Assembly (NCBI GenBank): GCA_933228895.1
Contig: OW121846.1
Location: 45,464,107 to 45,528,106, forward strand
Reading direction: 5' to 3'
Source: Platycnemis pennipes
Taxonomy: Eukaryota; Arthropoda; Insecta; Odonata; Platycnemididae
DNA length: 64,000 nt
Position 1 is the stretch's first letter; the number at the start of each line of letters is the position of its first letter. Below are positions 46,106 to 55,939 of this stretch, in pieces. A model generated the notes under the pieces. That model was not told where the DNA came from and did not search any database. It saw nothing but the letters and a program-made list of their open reading frames with translations. The translations under genes and the position numbers were made by a program.

Positions 46106-46690
46106 GTGATGTCTGGAGTTAGACACAATGTTCCTCTTGATGCAGGCTTTTGGCGTGAAGATGTTTACAATGAAGGAAGAGAAATCATGACTGTGAGACC
46201 TGTTCCACAGTACACTTACTGTTTTTCAGAAATTGAATTGCCGCCACAATTATCGCTGAAATGCCAACCTTCATGCCTCAACTTATTCTTTGGGAAGCGT
46301 GCGGAGGTTCATTATGGTGCTGTTGTTACAAAATAGTGATTTTAGATCCATAAATGCATTGAGAATTTACATCCAAAACATAACAACTTTATTCGGAATC
46401 TCCACCACAAATACGAGACGAAATACTTTGTGTACGTTTTTCTCTTTCGCGACGCGAGGCGAAGAAAGTGCTACAAAATGAAAGGGCCTTGGCAGTTTAT
46501 CCAAAGGAATAGAGACTTCGTGTATTATCCAGTCCACTTGACCGCCTCGGCGGCACCAACCATATCTGCCCTCGACGGTGTAAACAGTGGTGGTAAAGAT
46601 CCTCACAGTGTGGGCGATGGAAGTCATCTAGTCGTGAACTGTGAATTGCTTCCTCCTCATCAAAGACCATTAGTACTTTCAGTGATGTGA
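46106..46690 (+). other. Unexplained segment upstream of the piggyBac transposase
   Basis: Two plus-strand frames (46106-46336, 76 codons; 46430-46690, 86 codons) lie between the 5' subterminal block and the transposase. The second is in the same frame as the transposase but is closed by stops at 46690 and about 46806. Neither is recognised. The segment could be a long leader, an old captured fragment, or a decayed accessory ORF. Confidence 0.3.
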
Positions 46691-46903
46691 TCGAAGTATT
46701 TCTTGTGTGTTACAAAAAGGTACAAACGCTGTAATAGATCCGCTGCCCTGGTTTTGATTACATCTCTTCGTTTTGTAGCAGTCGAATGCCGAAACCTTCA
46801 AGGTTAGTCAAGCGATGTTTCTGATTACTCTTGTATATACTTCAGAATGTTATTGCCAGTACTAATAAGCTCTTTAACTGCTCCATTGCTCATTTGGAAA
46901 AGG

Positions 46904-48775
46904 ATGCCGACAATTGAACGCATATTTGCAGTATCTGACAACACTATTGAGCAGATTCTTCTAGCTGATAACAGCGATGATGAAGACAATCTTCCTCTTG
47001 ATGAAGAAGATGAAGGCTTCTTGAGGGATGATGCTGAAAATGTGGGTGCAGAAGTTATTATTGAGCGTCCTATTTCAGAGATATTCATTCCGAATGTCCG
47101 CCACTCTTCCTCAGCTCAACCATCTACTTCATCTGCATTGGAAGCCTCAAAGTCTTTACCACCAAATAATAGCGGGCCACTTTCTGTCCCATCAATGTGT
47201 GCAGCATTCAATGATTTACCAGATATACCACCACGAAGCAAACGCCGTCCAAAAACTGCCCAGGACAATGACATTAGTTTCACCTGGAAGGCTCGGAAAG
47301 CAAATTTCAAAATGGAAACGATTGAATATGATTATGATGCACTGAACATAGATGTTGATTTGAGTGTGGAACCTAACCCATATGAAGTATTCGAGAAATC
47401 TTGCGGCTTTGAGGAATTGGTTGATCTTATTGTCCAACAAAGTGAATTATACACAAAACAGAGAGGGATTTCATTCCAAATTGACGACCAAGAGCTCCGT
47501 GCGTTTTTGGGGATGAATATGGTAATGGGTTATCATGTGGTTCCAAGACTTAGAGACTATTGGTCCTCTGACCCTGACATGCTAGTGCCATAAATTGCCA
47601 ATGTAATGCCTCGAAAGAGGTTTGAAGTGATCAGGAATGCGTTACATTTTGCAAACAATGATGAGATGCTTCCCAGAAGCCACCATAATTATGACAGAGC
47701 TTTCAAAGTTCGGCCCCTGATACGTCACTTTAATCGATGCTTCCAGAATGCACGGAAACCCAGTAAACAGCAGTCAGTAGATGAACATATGATACGATTC
47801 AAAGGGCATAATATCATGAAGCAATATATAAAAAGCAAACCCATAAAGTGGGGTATCAAGATGTGGTGCAGATGCGATTCAATGTCTGGCTATTTGTATC
47901 AATTCGACTTATATACTGGCAAGAAAACAGACACAGAACATAGACTTGGAGAGAGCGTGGTAATCATGCTAACTAAACCGCTTGTGCACTTGTGTTGCGA
48001 GATTTACATAGACAATTTTTTCAATTCACCCTTACTGCAGTTGAAATCTCAGCAACAGCAAATATACATGTGTGGTACGGCTCGTGTGGACAGAAAACAT
48101 ATGCCAAAGAATCTCAAGCAGGACAAAGACATGAAACGTGGTGAAAGCCAAATGCTTTCATCAAATGGTATAACTTGTGTCAAGTGGATGGATAACAGAT
48201 CCGTAGTAATGTTGTCTAATTTTCCGAATTCCAGCAAATCACTCACTGTGTCTAGGAGGCAACAAAAAAATGTAGAAAAAATACAAATTCCTTGCCCAGA
48301 GATAGTAATTGCCTACAACAAATTTATGGGCGGCGTCGATCTCATGGACCAGAAAAAGATTACATATGAAGTCAACAGAAAGGCAAAGATAAAGTACTAC
48401 TTGCTAATATTTTTCGATTTGATGGATACAGCTGTGAACAACGCTCACTGTATTTTTGCGCAGCTGCATCATGACGTGAATCCCGAGTATAAGGCTATAT
48501 CGCCTCTGCAGTACAGGCAACTCATAGCTAGATTCCTCATTGGAAATTATACAAATTGGAAGAGAAGTCTCCCAGCAGCTCCTGTACGGAGCAGCAGGAG
48601 CATCGTACCAACCTCTCAGTCTGAACACAAGTTGATAAAAATTGCAAAACGGAAGAGGTGTGCTGAATGTGCAAAGGACAGAATTGAGAATCGTACAGAT
48701 AATATCTGTGAAGTATGTGAGGTTCACTTGTGCTATACAGCAGCCCGCAATTGTTTTGAGAAATATCATACGTAG
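46904..48775 (+). pseudogene. piggyBac transposase, one in-frame stop codon
   Basis: The start is placed at 46904 (MPTIERIFAVSDNTIEQILL) because the acidic N-terminal domain typical of the family begins there; an in-frame ATG at 46847 would add 19 residues. The frame is 623 codons, close to the usual length. It is broken only by TAA at 47591-47593 (codon 230), inside a stretch that normally reads Tyr-Ile-Ala-Asn-Val-Met-Pro-Arg. Catalytic Asp residues are kept: VDEHM (about residue 293), YIDNFF (about 370) and MGGVDLMDQ (about 479). The C-terminal Cys-rich zinc-binding domain is intact, with Cys at about 586, 589, 602, 605, 610 and 617. The enzyme would cut and paste DNA at TTAA. A single-base change explains the stop, and downstream coding is undamaged. 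Confidence 0.95.
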
Positions 48776-48824
48776 GAAGGGCTATGTTCAAGCAAAGATA
48801 AAAGTATATTTATATGTGCTTTGA

Positions 48825-48891
48825 TTCAATTTTTGTCACTCTTTCAATTTTTATCACTTATTCAATTTTTATCACTTTTTCAATTTTTACT
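48825..48891 (+). repeat. 18-bp tandem repeat in the piggyBac 3' region
   Basis: About 3.6 copies of TTCAATTTTTATCACTTW follow the transposase stop by 50 bp. This is a short minisatellite-like expansion. Confidence 0.85.
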
Positions 48892-49587
48892 TCTGTTTTG
48901 AAGATATGTTGGTGGTTATAACATATATTTTATTCTAGGATGCTCAAATTAAGTTTGTTTTTTGTCCTTCATTGTTTTTTCAGAAATTTAAATTGCTATA
49001 CTGGCCAAAGATGTTCATAGATTCAAAGAAGAATATTTCATTTTTTCATGTAGAGATCTTTAACGAAATTTCCGTGAATAAAGAGTTTGTAATAATTATT
49101 AGTAATTAAACTTTTCTCCACTAAACCATCAACCGCAGCAATGACTACAGCAAACTGCAATGACTATATGTGAAGAAGGATGAATGAACAATATCTTCAC
49201 TCTCCTTTCTTCCTTGGATCACGCGCACAAAGAGTAATGCAGGCTCGACCGATTTCCATGCTTCGATTCAGAAGCGTCGTCAATATTCGTTTTTTCACGC
49301 ATGTGATGGATCAGGCTTTGCTGCAAGTGGAAGTACTAGTTCAGTATTCTAACCTTTGGAAGGTCTCACGGAATATTACCCAAAATGAGAATTTAGCTGT
49401 TTTCATCTGAAACATTCAACTGCTTCATTAGAAAACTAATGCCTTCATAGTAACAAATGGATATTTTCCCGTTGAGGAAAAATACTGAATAGCTTCAGCT
49501 ACCACTAATAAATCCGATACAGGCCTAAAGAGGCAACTGTTTGAAACGAGCATTTTAGCCTAGGTATGCAACCCCCTTAACACAAGA

Positions 49588-49620
49588 TTCCGTTATGGAC
49601 CATAGGGACATATATGTCCC
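49588..49620 (-). repeat. piggyBac 3' subterminal repeat with palindrome 3
   Basis: TTCCGTTATGGACCATA is followed by GGGACATATATGTCCC (49605-49620), a perfect palindrome. It is the inverted partner of 46006-46040. Confidence 0.85.
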
Positions 49621-49725
49621 AACCTGTATCTCAAAAACTATAAAATATATCACTTTGGAACAAAGATTTTTGAAATCTAGGTACCTATTTTAACATAAAT
49701 TGATCAATGAAACAACAAAAAATGG

Positions 49726-49752
49726 CCTACAACCCTTATGGTCCATAAAGGG
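49726..49752 (-). repeat. piggyBac 3' terminal inverted repeat
   Basis: The sequence ends TGGTCCATAAAGGG at 49752, directly followed by TTAA. Confidence 0.9.
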
Positions 49753-49756
49753 TTAA

Positions 49757-50111
49757 ACGTATAACAAACGCACAGTAGTGGTTCTGGAATTAACTTAAAA
49801 ATTAGATGTAAACGGGAAAAATATTCAATGTCGCGCATAGAAAATAGAATTCCCTGAATCTAATTAGTCTTCGCTCACTTCCCGTACCGGAGCTTAGACT
49901 ACTTGGTGAAAAACTATTGCTATCTTGCTAAAATACAAGATAGAAAATGAAAAAAAATATTCGGCGCAAGGTTTAATAGAATGTATTAACAAGTTGACTC
50001 AAATTCCTGTATTCATTTAAAAGTTTACGTGTTTATTTGCCATGCCAAATTAGTTTCTATTTCTCACAGATCCCGCACTACATGATGTCATTTAGTCCTC
50101 TACCATCACCT
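49757..50111. other. AT-rich non-coding DNA
   Basis: Nothing recognised. Confidence 0.5.
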
Positions 50112-50285
50112 TGAATTGGGAGGTCGTGGTGGCATAGAGGGTACAGCGCTGTGCTACTGGCCAGTGTTCCTGGTTCAAATCCCGGGCAAGAGCCTTTCTG
50201 GACACCCCCACCTAAACACCCTCAAAAGTTCAATTTTCTGCGTGTCAGAACTTCGTAGAAAATTGCAGATTACCTGCGCTCTACG
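50112..50285 (+). repeat. SINE-B copy, forward reference
   Basis: GGGAGGTCGTGGTGGCATAG, then CTACTGGCCAGTGTTCCT, B-box GGTTCAAATCC and GGGCAAGAGCCTTTCTGGAC form a tRNA-derived head with its downstream unique part. It matches the minus-strand copy at 25905. Confidence 0.75.
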
Positions 50286-50445
50286 ACACCAAGAGTTCCA
50301 TAGTTTACGCCCCATCAAACGGAGGAAGTACTGAATTTATGTGCTCTCTCACACAAGATCTGTATACCACTGTAAAATCTCTACAGGATTCTCCAAGGGA
50401 TGGAAAGCCAGTACTCTAGCCACGACGTGAACCCGATCCCCATGC
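50286..50445 (-). repeat. SINE-A fragment joined to SINE-B
   Basis: CCAAGAGTTCCATAGTTTAC, GCCCCATCAAACGGAGGAAG and TACTCTAGCCACGACGTGAA, then CCCGATCCCC, are reverse-orientation SINE-A body and head. It abuts SINE-B head-on, either by insertion or as a composite. Confidence 0.65.
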
Positions 50446-51327
50446 ATAAAATACTATATATTATTTTTCTTTTGTTGTGCGAAAATGACTGCAGAGCCTG
50501 TTGGCCTGCAGCCGGAGAAATTTTAAGCTAAGGTCTGAGGATATGATGCAAGTTTTTCCTCCTATTTTTTTCTTCCGTTTTAGCAGTTTAGACTCAGTCT
50601 GGAGGTAATTACTATTTGAAATTCAAAATGGAATACATACACTTGCAAAAACAAAAGTATAAACTTTTAAGGCTCGTTTAGAACAACCAGCATGTTAAAA
50701 GGTCAAATATTTTAGCGATTGCCGAATGTTAACGGAAAAATGATATTTCCCCATGAAGCTTGTAAAATTTTATGCTGAAAAACACTGAAAATCAAGTACC
50801 ATATTACGTGTGCTATTTCAGGCTTAATATACGTGGTTTCCACAATACAGAAGAAAAAATGAACAATTTATATTTTTCACCATTCATTTTCAATTAATGA
50901 AACGCAAATTTCAAATACGTGTGGCACTCGGGATCACCATTTGGTACCAGAAGACGACACTTGATGTATTACTATTTGCATGTCAATACCGGAAACCTGT
51001 TAACTGCGAATTACCAAAGATAAAATTATGGAAAAATAAAATTGCTATTTTGATCTGAAATAGCAAATCTTAAAACTGTGAAACATCCAGACCATCCAAA
51101 GACTTTTCAGGTGAAGGATTTTTGCCTTTTCTTCAGTGTCTACGTGATATTATGGTGTAGCTACTCGTGAATGGCTTACGAATAATAGGAGAAGTCGCGA
51201 TTGTCTGTGAGCAAGCAACCGGCTTGGTTGGCCTAATGCAGTACTTTCGAATGCGTCCTCAAACATGATTATTTCTTCATTCGTCTTAAAACTAAGTCTA
51301 GAATTAAGGTAAAATGGAGGGTGCGAT
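50446..51327. other. AT-rich non-coding DNA
   Basis: Nothing recognised. Confidence 0.5.
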
Positions 51328-51501
51328 CAGTAGCGTACCAAAGCTACCTTGGCGTACATTGGCGCCCGGGGCTAACTAGATAGTAACCGCCCCCCGTAGA
51401 AAAAAATATTTTTTCTTAAACTAAAAACAGACGTTTTTCAATTTTTGCGCACCCCTCCCCCCTTTACGGCGCCCGGGATGACCTCAATTGGTACGCTACT
51501 G
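51328..51501. mobile_element. hAT-type MITE, 174 bp, with 8-bp target-site duplication
   Basis: The ends are CAGTAGCGTACCAA and its exact reverse complement TTGGTACGCTACTG. The flanks are GGTGCGAT (51320-51327) and GGTGTGAT (51502-51509), an 8-bp duplication with one difference, as expected for hAT elements. The interior is GC-rich at its ends (GGCGCCCGGGG and CGGCGCCCGGG) with a poly-A/T centre. It has no coding capacity. Confidence 0.85.
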
Positions 51502-52025
51502 GGTGTGATACAACCTAAGCCATTGGAGCATGTTAAGTTCTTCCATTCACATTAAATCTTCACTTACGCTGGAAGAAAAATGGGAAATGCAACAATGAGG
51601 TGAGGATCAGATTTAAATAATGACTTAGGTACTGGCTTCCTATTTGAGGGTTCTTGACTGAAGTACATGAATAGTTATTGTTCTAGACCTAGTATTCAGT
51701 TCAGCATTACGTTAGGTTAGACTATGAGCTCTTAGTAGATGCATACGTTAGCAGTTGCAGCACATAAAAACCTGATATTACCAACATATTATTATTATTA
51801 CATTATTTTATTACCTAATGTTTGCATGAGAAGGGGGGCTTGGTGGTGAATCACACCTTTTGCTTGGAGAATGCTTTAAGGGAATTATGAAGGGGGTCTA
51901 AATGATTCAACTTCAATGAAGCATGAACTTAGAGTAGGTGTATAATGTTGCAAATTTCAAACATTTTACTATAACCTTTAAATTAGCGAGAGGTTCAACT
52001 TGTCATTTTTTTCTTTTTTTTCCAG
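51502..52025. other. Non-coding, intron-like
   Basis: No features were seen except the T-rich tract at 52003-52022 that forms the polypyrimidine tract of the exon candidate. Confidence 0.5.
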
Positions 52026-52147
52026 CTACATGGGTAACAAAGGAGTTACGCGCTACGATAGCGTTCTGAAAACTGTAGCCATGGAGCCAAAGTTGAGATG
52101 GGATGATGGCCATTCTCCCTCTTTTATGTGGAGAGACTATAAAAAAT
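52026..52147 (+). CDS. Candidate internal coding exon, 122 bp
   Basis: A pyrimidine tract of about 20 bases (TTTTTTCTTTTTTTTCCAG, AG at 52024-52025) forms an excellent acceptor, and the exon ends at AAAAAAT|GTAAGT, an excellent donor. Between them one frame is open for 40 codons (YMGNKGVTRYDSVLKTVAME, then PKLRWDDGHSPSFMWRDYKK), entering in phase 2 and leaving in phase 1. The residue mix (charged, aromatic, no low complexity) is protein-like. I do not recognise the family. The exon candidate at 551-624 has the phase needed to join it. A possible continuation at 53081 would create a stop codon, so the next exon is unknown. Confidence 0.5.
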
Positions 52148-52649
52148 GTAAGTACTTCTTTGGTCAGAATCGACATTTGCGCATGGCGAGGATATGGTGA
52201 CCAAATATGCTTGCATGCTGATTGGTAAATGCTTTCTTAGCCCTCGCAAGCATCTTGAGCTCAAGGATTACTTGACATAACGAAATGTTTACCGGCTTAT
52301 GCGTATACAAATATCAACAGAAATAATCATGAGCAGCTTCACTTGCCTCCATCCCATCTGCCCTGAATCTAAATTTTGGCCAAGATACCCAGCGTGAGAG
52401 AAAAATCATAATGGTTTGTCGCATTAAGTAGTGGTGGCATTTGATTCCAAGGGGATTCAAGGCGTTCAGCTACTAATGTTCTATCGCACTGTGTAGTATA
52501 CCATCATTCTAAGGCAAAGACCAAACTTTCACGAGACGGGATTCGAACACACGGCCTTGTGTTTCTCAGGCTGGTACTGACCAAAATGACTACTTGGCTG
52601 GCCGGAAGGTTTACCCTATTAATAATAAGCTAAACCACACATGATCCCG
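52148..52649. other. Non-coding, intron-like, with a relic tRNA-like head
   Basis: GGGATTCGAACACACGGCCT at about 52541, followed by GGCTGGTACTGACC, looks like a minus-strand tRNA-derived head. Nothing else is seen. Confidence 0.4.
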
Positions 52650-52830
52650 GCCGTGATAGACAGATTGGTAACGCGCCGACCTGGCAATTAAAAGGTTGTG
52701 GGTTCAAATCCCACCCAGGGTGTGGATACTTATTGTCTTAGGATTAAAAACTTACGTTAAATAGTGTGATATAGCCTTCACAATTGGAGCACCTTAAACC
52801 GAATCCTGCCACTATGCACGTGATTAGATG
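52650..52830 (+). repeat. SINE-C copy, forward reference
   Basis: The head is CCGTGATAGACAGATTGGTA, ACGCGCCGACCTGGCAATTA and B box GGTTCAAATCC. The body follows with CTTAGGATTAAAAACTTACG, and the tail is CACAATTGGAGCACCTTAAA. The tail recurs at 22170 and 63750, and the head at 31870 (minus). Confidence 0.65.
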
Positions 52831-53401
52831 CATCCACAAACAATGAAGTGTCATCTGCAGCTGTCCTATGAACATGATACATAACATATTCACCAGTTAA
52901 ACTTAGAAGTCAAATTCAGTAGTAAATAAGGTAGCAAACAAGCTTATTGGACATGAATTAAGTGGTCAATCCCCGAATGATAAAAATCTTTTTCCATTTT
53001 CATAGCACCCATTCCTCTTAGCTTAGGCTTGGCCGTAAGCTTGTAGCCTTAATCCATTTTCGTCTTTTATTTCACGACAGAAAGCAAGTACCCTTGTCCG
53101 ATGCGTTTCCCGCCAACTGAGTGGAGGTGCAAGGTAGCGTTGATGATTGTAGAAACCAAGGCGTGTGATTGTGATGCATGGAAGGCTACTTTTCATTAAT
53201 TAGAATGTATTGAGTGCCTTATCATATGAAAACACTACCGCAAGTTTTCTCCCTGAAGCGTTTAATGTTATGGGCATAAGAGACCAAGCTCCCTAATCCA
53301 TGAATAATAAACTTTTTGGAAAAAAGAAAAACTTGATATAGTATTAGCCACACCATTCATTACCACTGCTAACCAAGGTTTAACTGATCACCGTCATTTA
53401 C
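52831..53401. other. Non-coding; open frame of about 38 codons near 53081
   Basis: TTTATTTCACGACAG at 53066-53080 resembles a splice acceptor. An open frame follows to TAA at about 53200 with protein-like composition (KYPCPMRFPPTEWRCKVALM). Joining it directly to the 52147 donor gives TAA, so it cannot be the next exon of that gene by that junction. Confidence 0.2.
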
Positions 53402-54006
53402 TTGACGACTTACGTTACTTTTGGGTAGATGCAGGTTATTTCAGGTTATTTAAAGGTTTTCAAAAACTATTAAATCAGTTGAAACCTTTGTTGGTGTTGG
53501 TAATAAATGGTGTGGATAACATTATTTCACGTTTTTCTTTCTTTTTCGATATATATAAGAGTTCCACAGAGTGACTTCAGAAACCATTGGTTCAAACATA
53601 CACTTCGGTTAAAGGTACTGGTAAAGGTAATACCTAACCTTTTCACCTAAACCGTTGAGAGAGTCAGAATGCTTCAACCAATTCTGACTGAACTGATATC
53701 GCGTCATTATCATAACCTCAAACCTAGAAATAACCACAAAACGTGGGCCCTATACGGGATTCGAATCCACAGCCTTTGAATCGCCGGGCCGGCAGGATAC
53801 CTACCAGGATACTGCGGTCGGTGCTTAAGCTCTTAAAATGTAAGAGGAATACAATACCCATTACAGAGGCTGGATTCGAAGCCACAACCCTCCCTTCGAA
53901 AGGTCGGCGTGTTGCGGCCTGGCTACTGAGGTCGTCCGTACGCCTAACGTTGATTAACTATCGATCATTACGCTTCAGCCTGTAGTGCTGTAACGTAAGT
54001 CGTCAA
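53402..54006. repeat. 605-bp segment bounded by 17-bp inverted repeats, with two tRNA-like heads
   Basis: TTGACGACTTACGTTAC (53402-53418) and its exact reverse complement (53990-54006) bound the segment. Inside are two tRNA-like heads on the minus strand, at about 53755-53825 (GGATTCGAATCCACAGCC) and 53865-53940 (GGATTCGAAGCCACAACC). It could be a dimeric SINE or a small DNA element that captured SINE heads. Confidence 0.5.
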
Positions 54007-54041
54007 AAAGGTCTTTGTTTGCCAATTTGGAAAGTTGTGCG

Positions 54042-54245
54042 TTTGGGTAGACGCAGGTTATTACAGTGAACGGAGAAGGGGTGGGTAGAAACCCAGTGGC
54101 ATCGATGGAATCTTGTTAACGAAAGCTACCATTGGGCCTTTTGTTCTTGTCAATTTAAAGTACAGAACTTTATCTGGCTCCTGTCTACCAAGAAAAGAAA
54201 TCTTCTGTCACCAAAATTCAAACCTATGTTCACGGGTTTGGAGGA
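54042..54245 (-). repeat. SINE-A copy, strongly decayed
   Basis: GTGAACGGAGAAGGGGTGGG and TAGAAACCCAGTGGCATCGA, GTTAACGAAAGCTACCATTG and a degraded B box (AAATTCAAACCTATG) follow the reverse SINE-A order. Confidence 0.6.
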
Positions 54246-55854
54246 CAATACCTTAGTGTCTATTAATGAGTACTCTTAGTCACTACCACAGAATTTTATT
54301 TTTATAATAATGACCTCATGTCTTCCACCATGTCAATGCTTCGGACTTTGATTTTATTGCAAATACCATAGCAATAATCCCAAAAATGCTATCATAAGAC
54401 AGGGTAAATATACATTCATTGCGATAGAAGTTAGCAATTTTAAATGTAGCTCCTTATAAAATGACACTAAGTAGTCGAAACTTCACTCGTTTTTTTATTT
54501 ATGTATCTAATTTTCACAAAGTGAAGTCAGATAATATTAATTATATTTCAAATGCATGCCATAGAAGAAAACTACCTGTTTACTATGCAGATGTATGCAC
54601 CATTGAGTTGAGGATAAAAATGAGTTCACTGCCATAAAAATCCCTTGTTCGAGCCAATGGTCCCTGGTTGTTCAGGCTGAAGTTTACTGAGAAATTAACG
54701 AAGCGACGCGTGAAATGCACACACCAAGGTAGGGTGGTCAGTTCTTTTATACCTGCTAACTAAGGCTTACCAGAAATAAATGGAAATCAGAAACTCGCGC
54801 AACTTGGGTTTCGCTGGACGTGTCCAAAGATTATCTCTCCTGAATTTTTGTCGAGGACCTGCTTCCAAGGTTATCATACCATCTTTTTTATTTCAAACTT
54901 TGGATTAAATTTCGCATCACCGTTTAATGTCTACTAACACTCATATCACTGGCAGTCAAGAAGATGTAATTATATTCCTACTTTCTCTGTTTAATGCATA
55001 TGGTGTTATGTATATATGCATAGAAGTTGGTTTTTTTTGGCAGTATATTTTAGGTAATAATTTGGAAAACATATTCAACTGCTCTAATTTCGTCTGTGAC
55101 CGCCAAATGAAAGGATTTCAGTCTATCATGGAAATATTGCTTTAAGTGAGATTGTCTTTATTTCATTAGCATTGCATTCTGTTAGGATTTTGATTGGTTC
55201 CATCTAAACATCAAGTTATAATTGTGTACCCCGAAAATTAATTGTTTCTGCCTCGCTTTGCGTGTTAAATATACGTGATATTTATCCTAGAATGTCACAG
55301 GCTTCGTAAGATTTCATGCCTTGATCAAATTTAATGAAGTTTACCAACTCTCGAAGCGGGAACCACTCTTATCTTCAGTATAATGGGGTATGATTAGGGT
55401 TGCCACCTTGTCAGCGTTACTTACCGGGATAATTTGAATTAAGCGGGTATAACATCAGGGAGTTAATGAGAGAAGAAGATTTGAAATGAATCTCTGATTT
55501 GGTCGCAACCCCAGAGAAATGTATGAATGTGGTGACATTCACCTGGAAACAAGAATAATGATTATCTTTTCTACGGAAATCTATCTACGAAAATTTCATG
55601 GGTCAGCTGGTCCCTAAATGCCAAGAACTTTCCACCTTTCGGCGGAAGAGTCGTGTCAACACCGATACTCCCAAAATTATGGGAGAGCAGGCAACCATAG
55701 TTATAATAGCGTCTAAAACTCCGAATGTTAATTATAGTATTAGTCTAGGTTTGTAACTGTCAGAGCGCCTACGGTCATTTTGCACTGTGTAGCCTGAGAG
55801 ACTCCTAGGAGAGGGACAATGGTGGTCTTGGTTCTTGGTGAGGGAGATGGTCTT
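54246..55854. other. Non-coding DNA with a possible SINE-B relic at 54640-54790
   Basis: GCGTGAAATGCACACACCAA followed by GGTAGGG near 54710 recalls the SINE-B tail at 25940. A plus-strand frame of 72 codons (54927-55145) has two hydrophobic stretches but no family resemblance. Confidence 0.4.
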
Positions 55855-55925
55855 GGACAGAATTCGAACTCGCGACCTTTGGGTTGCTAGGCCAGCACGT
55901 TACGTACCTGGCTACCGTGGCAGGC
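55855..55925 (-). repeat. tRNA-like SINE head fragment
   Basis: GAATTCGAACTCGCGACCTT, GGGTTGCTAGGCCAGCACGT and TACCTGGCTACCGTGGCAGG read as a minus-strand tRNA-derived head, closest to SINE-C. The full-length SINE-A next to it inserted beside this relic. Confidence 0.55.
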
Positions 55926-55939
55926 AAGGGTTTCGATTT

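Larger units (their letters stand above)
45653..49752 (+). mobile_element. Complete piggyBac transposon (4.1 kb) with TTAA target sites
   Basis: TTAA lies at 45649-45652 and 49753-49756. The 5' terminus reads CCCTTTAAGGACCA and the 3' terminus, reverse-complemented, reads CCCTTTATGGACCA, 13 of 14 matching. Inside, a second inverted pair of subterminal blocks lies at 46006-46040 and about 49588-49620. The single transposase gene (46904-48775) is plus strand. The element is structurally complete. Only the nonsense codon in the transposase and one terminal mismatch argue against recent autonomy, so it is probably young and may be mobilisable by an active relative. Confidence 0.95.

Noticed and set aside
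52650..52725. tRNA gene suggested by A- and B-box-like words
   Set aside because: It matches the SINE-C head found elsewhere, with body and tail following. No clean cloverleaf was seen.
53081..53200. Open frame after an acceptor-like TTTATTTCACGACAG, considered as the exon following 52147
   Set aside because: The junction with the phase-1 donor at 52147 gives a TAA stop codon, and the acceptor's pyrimidine tract is mediocre. It is kept only as a weak note.
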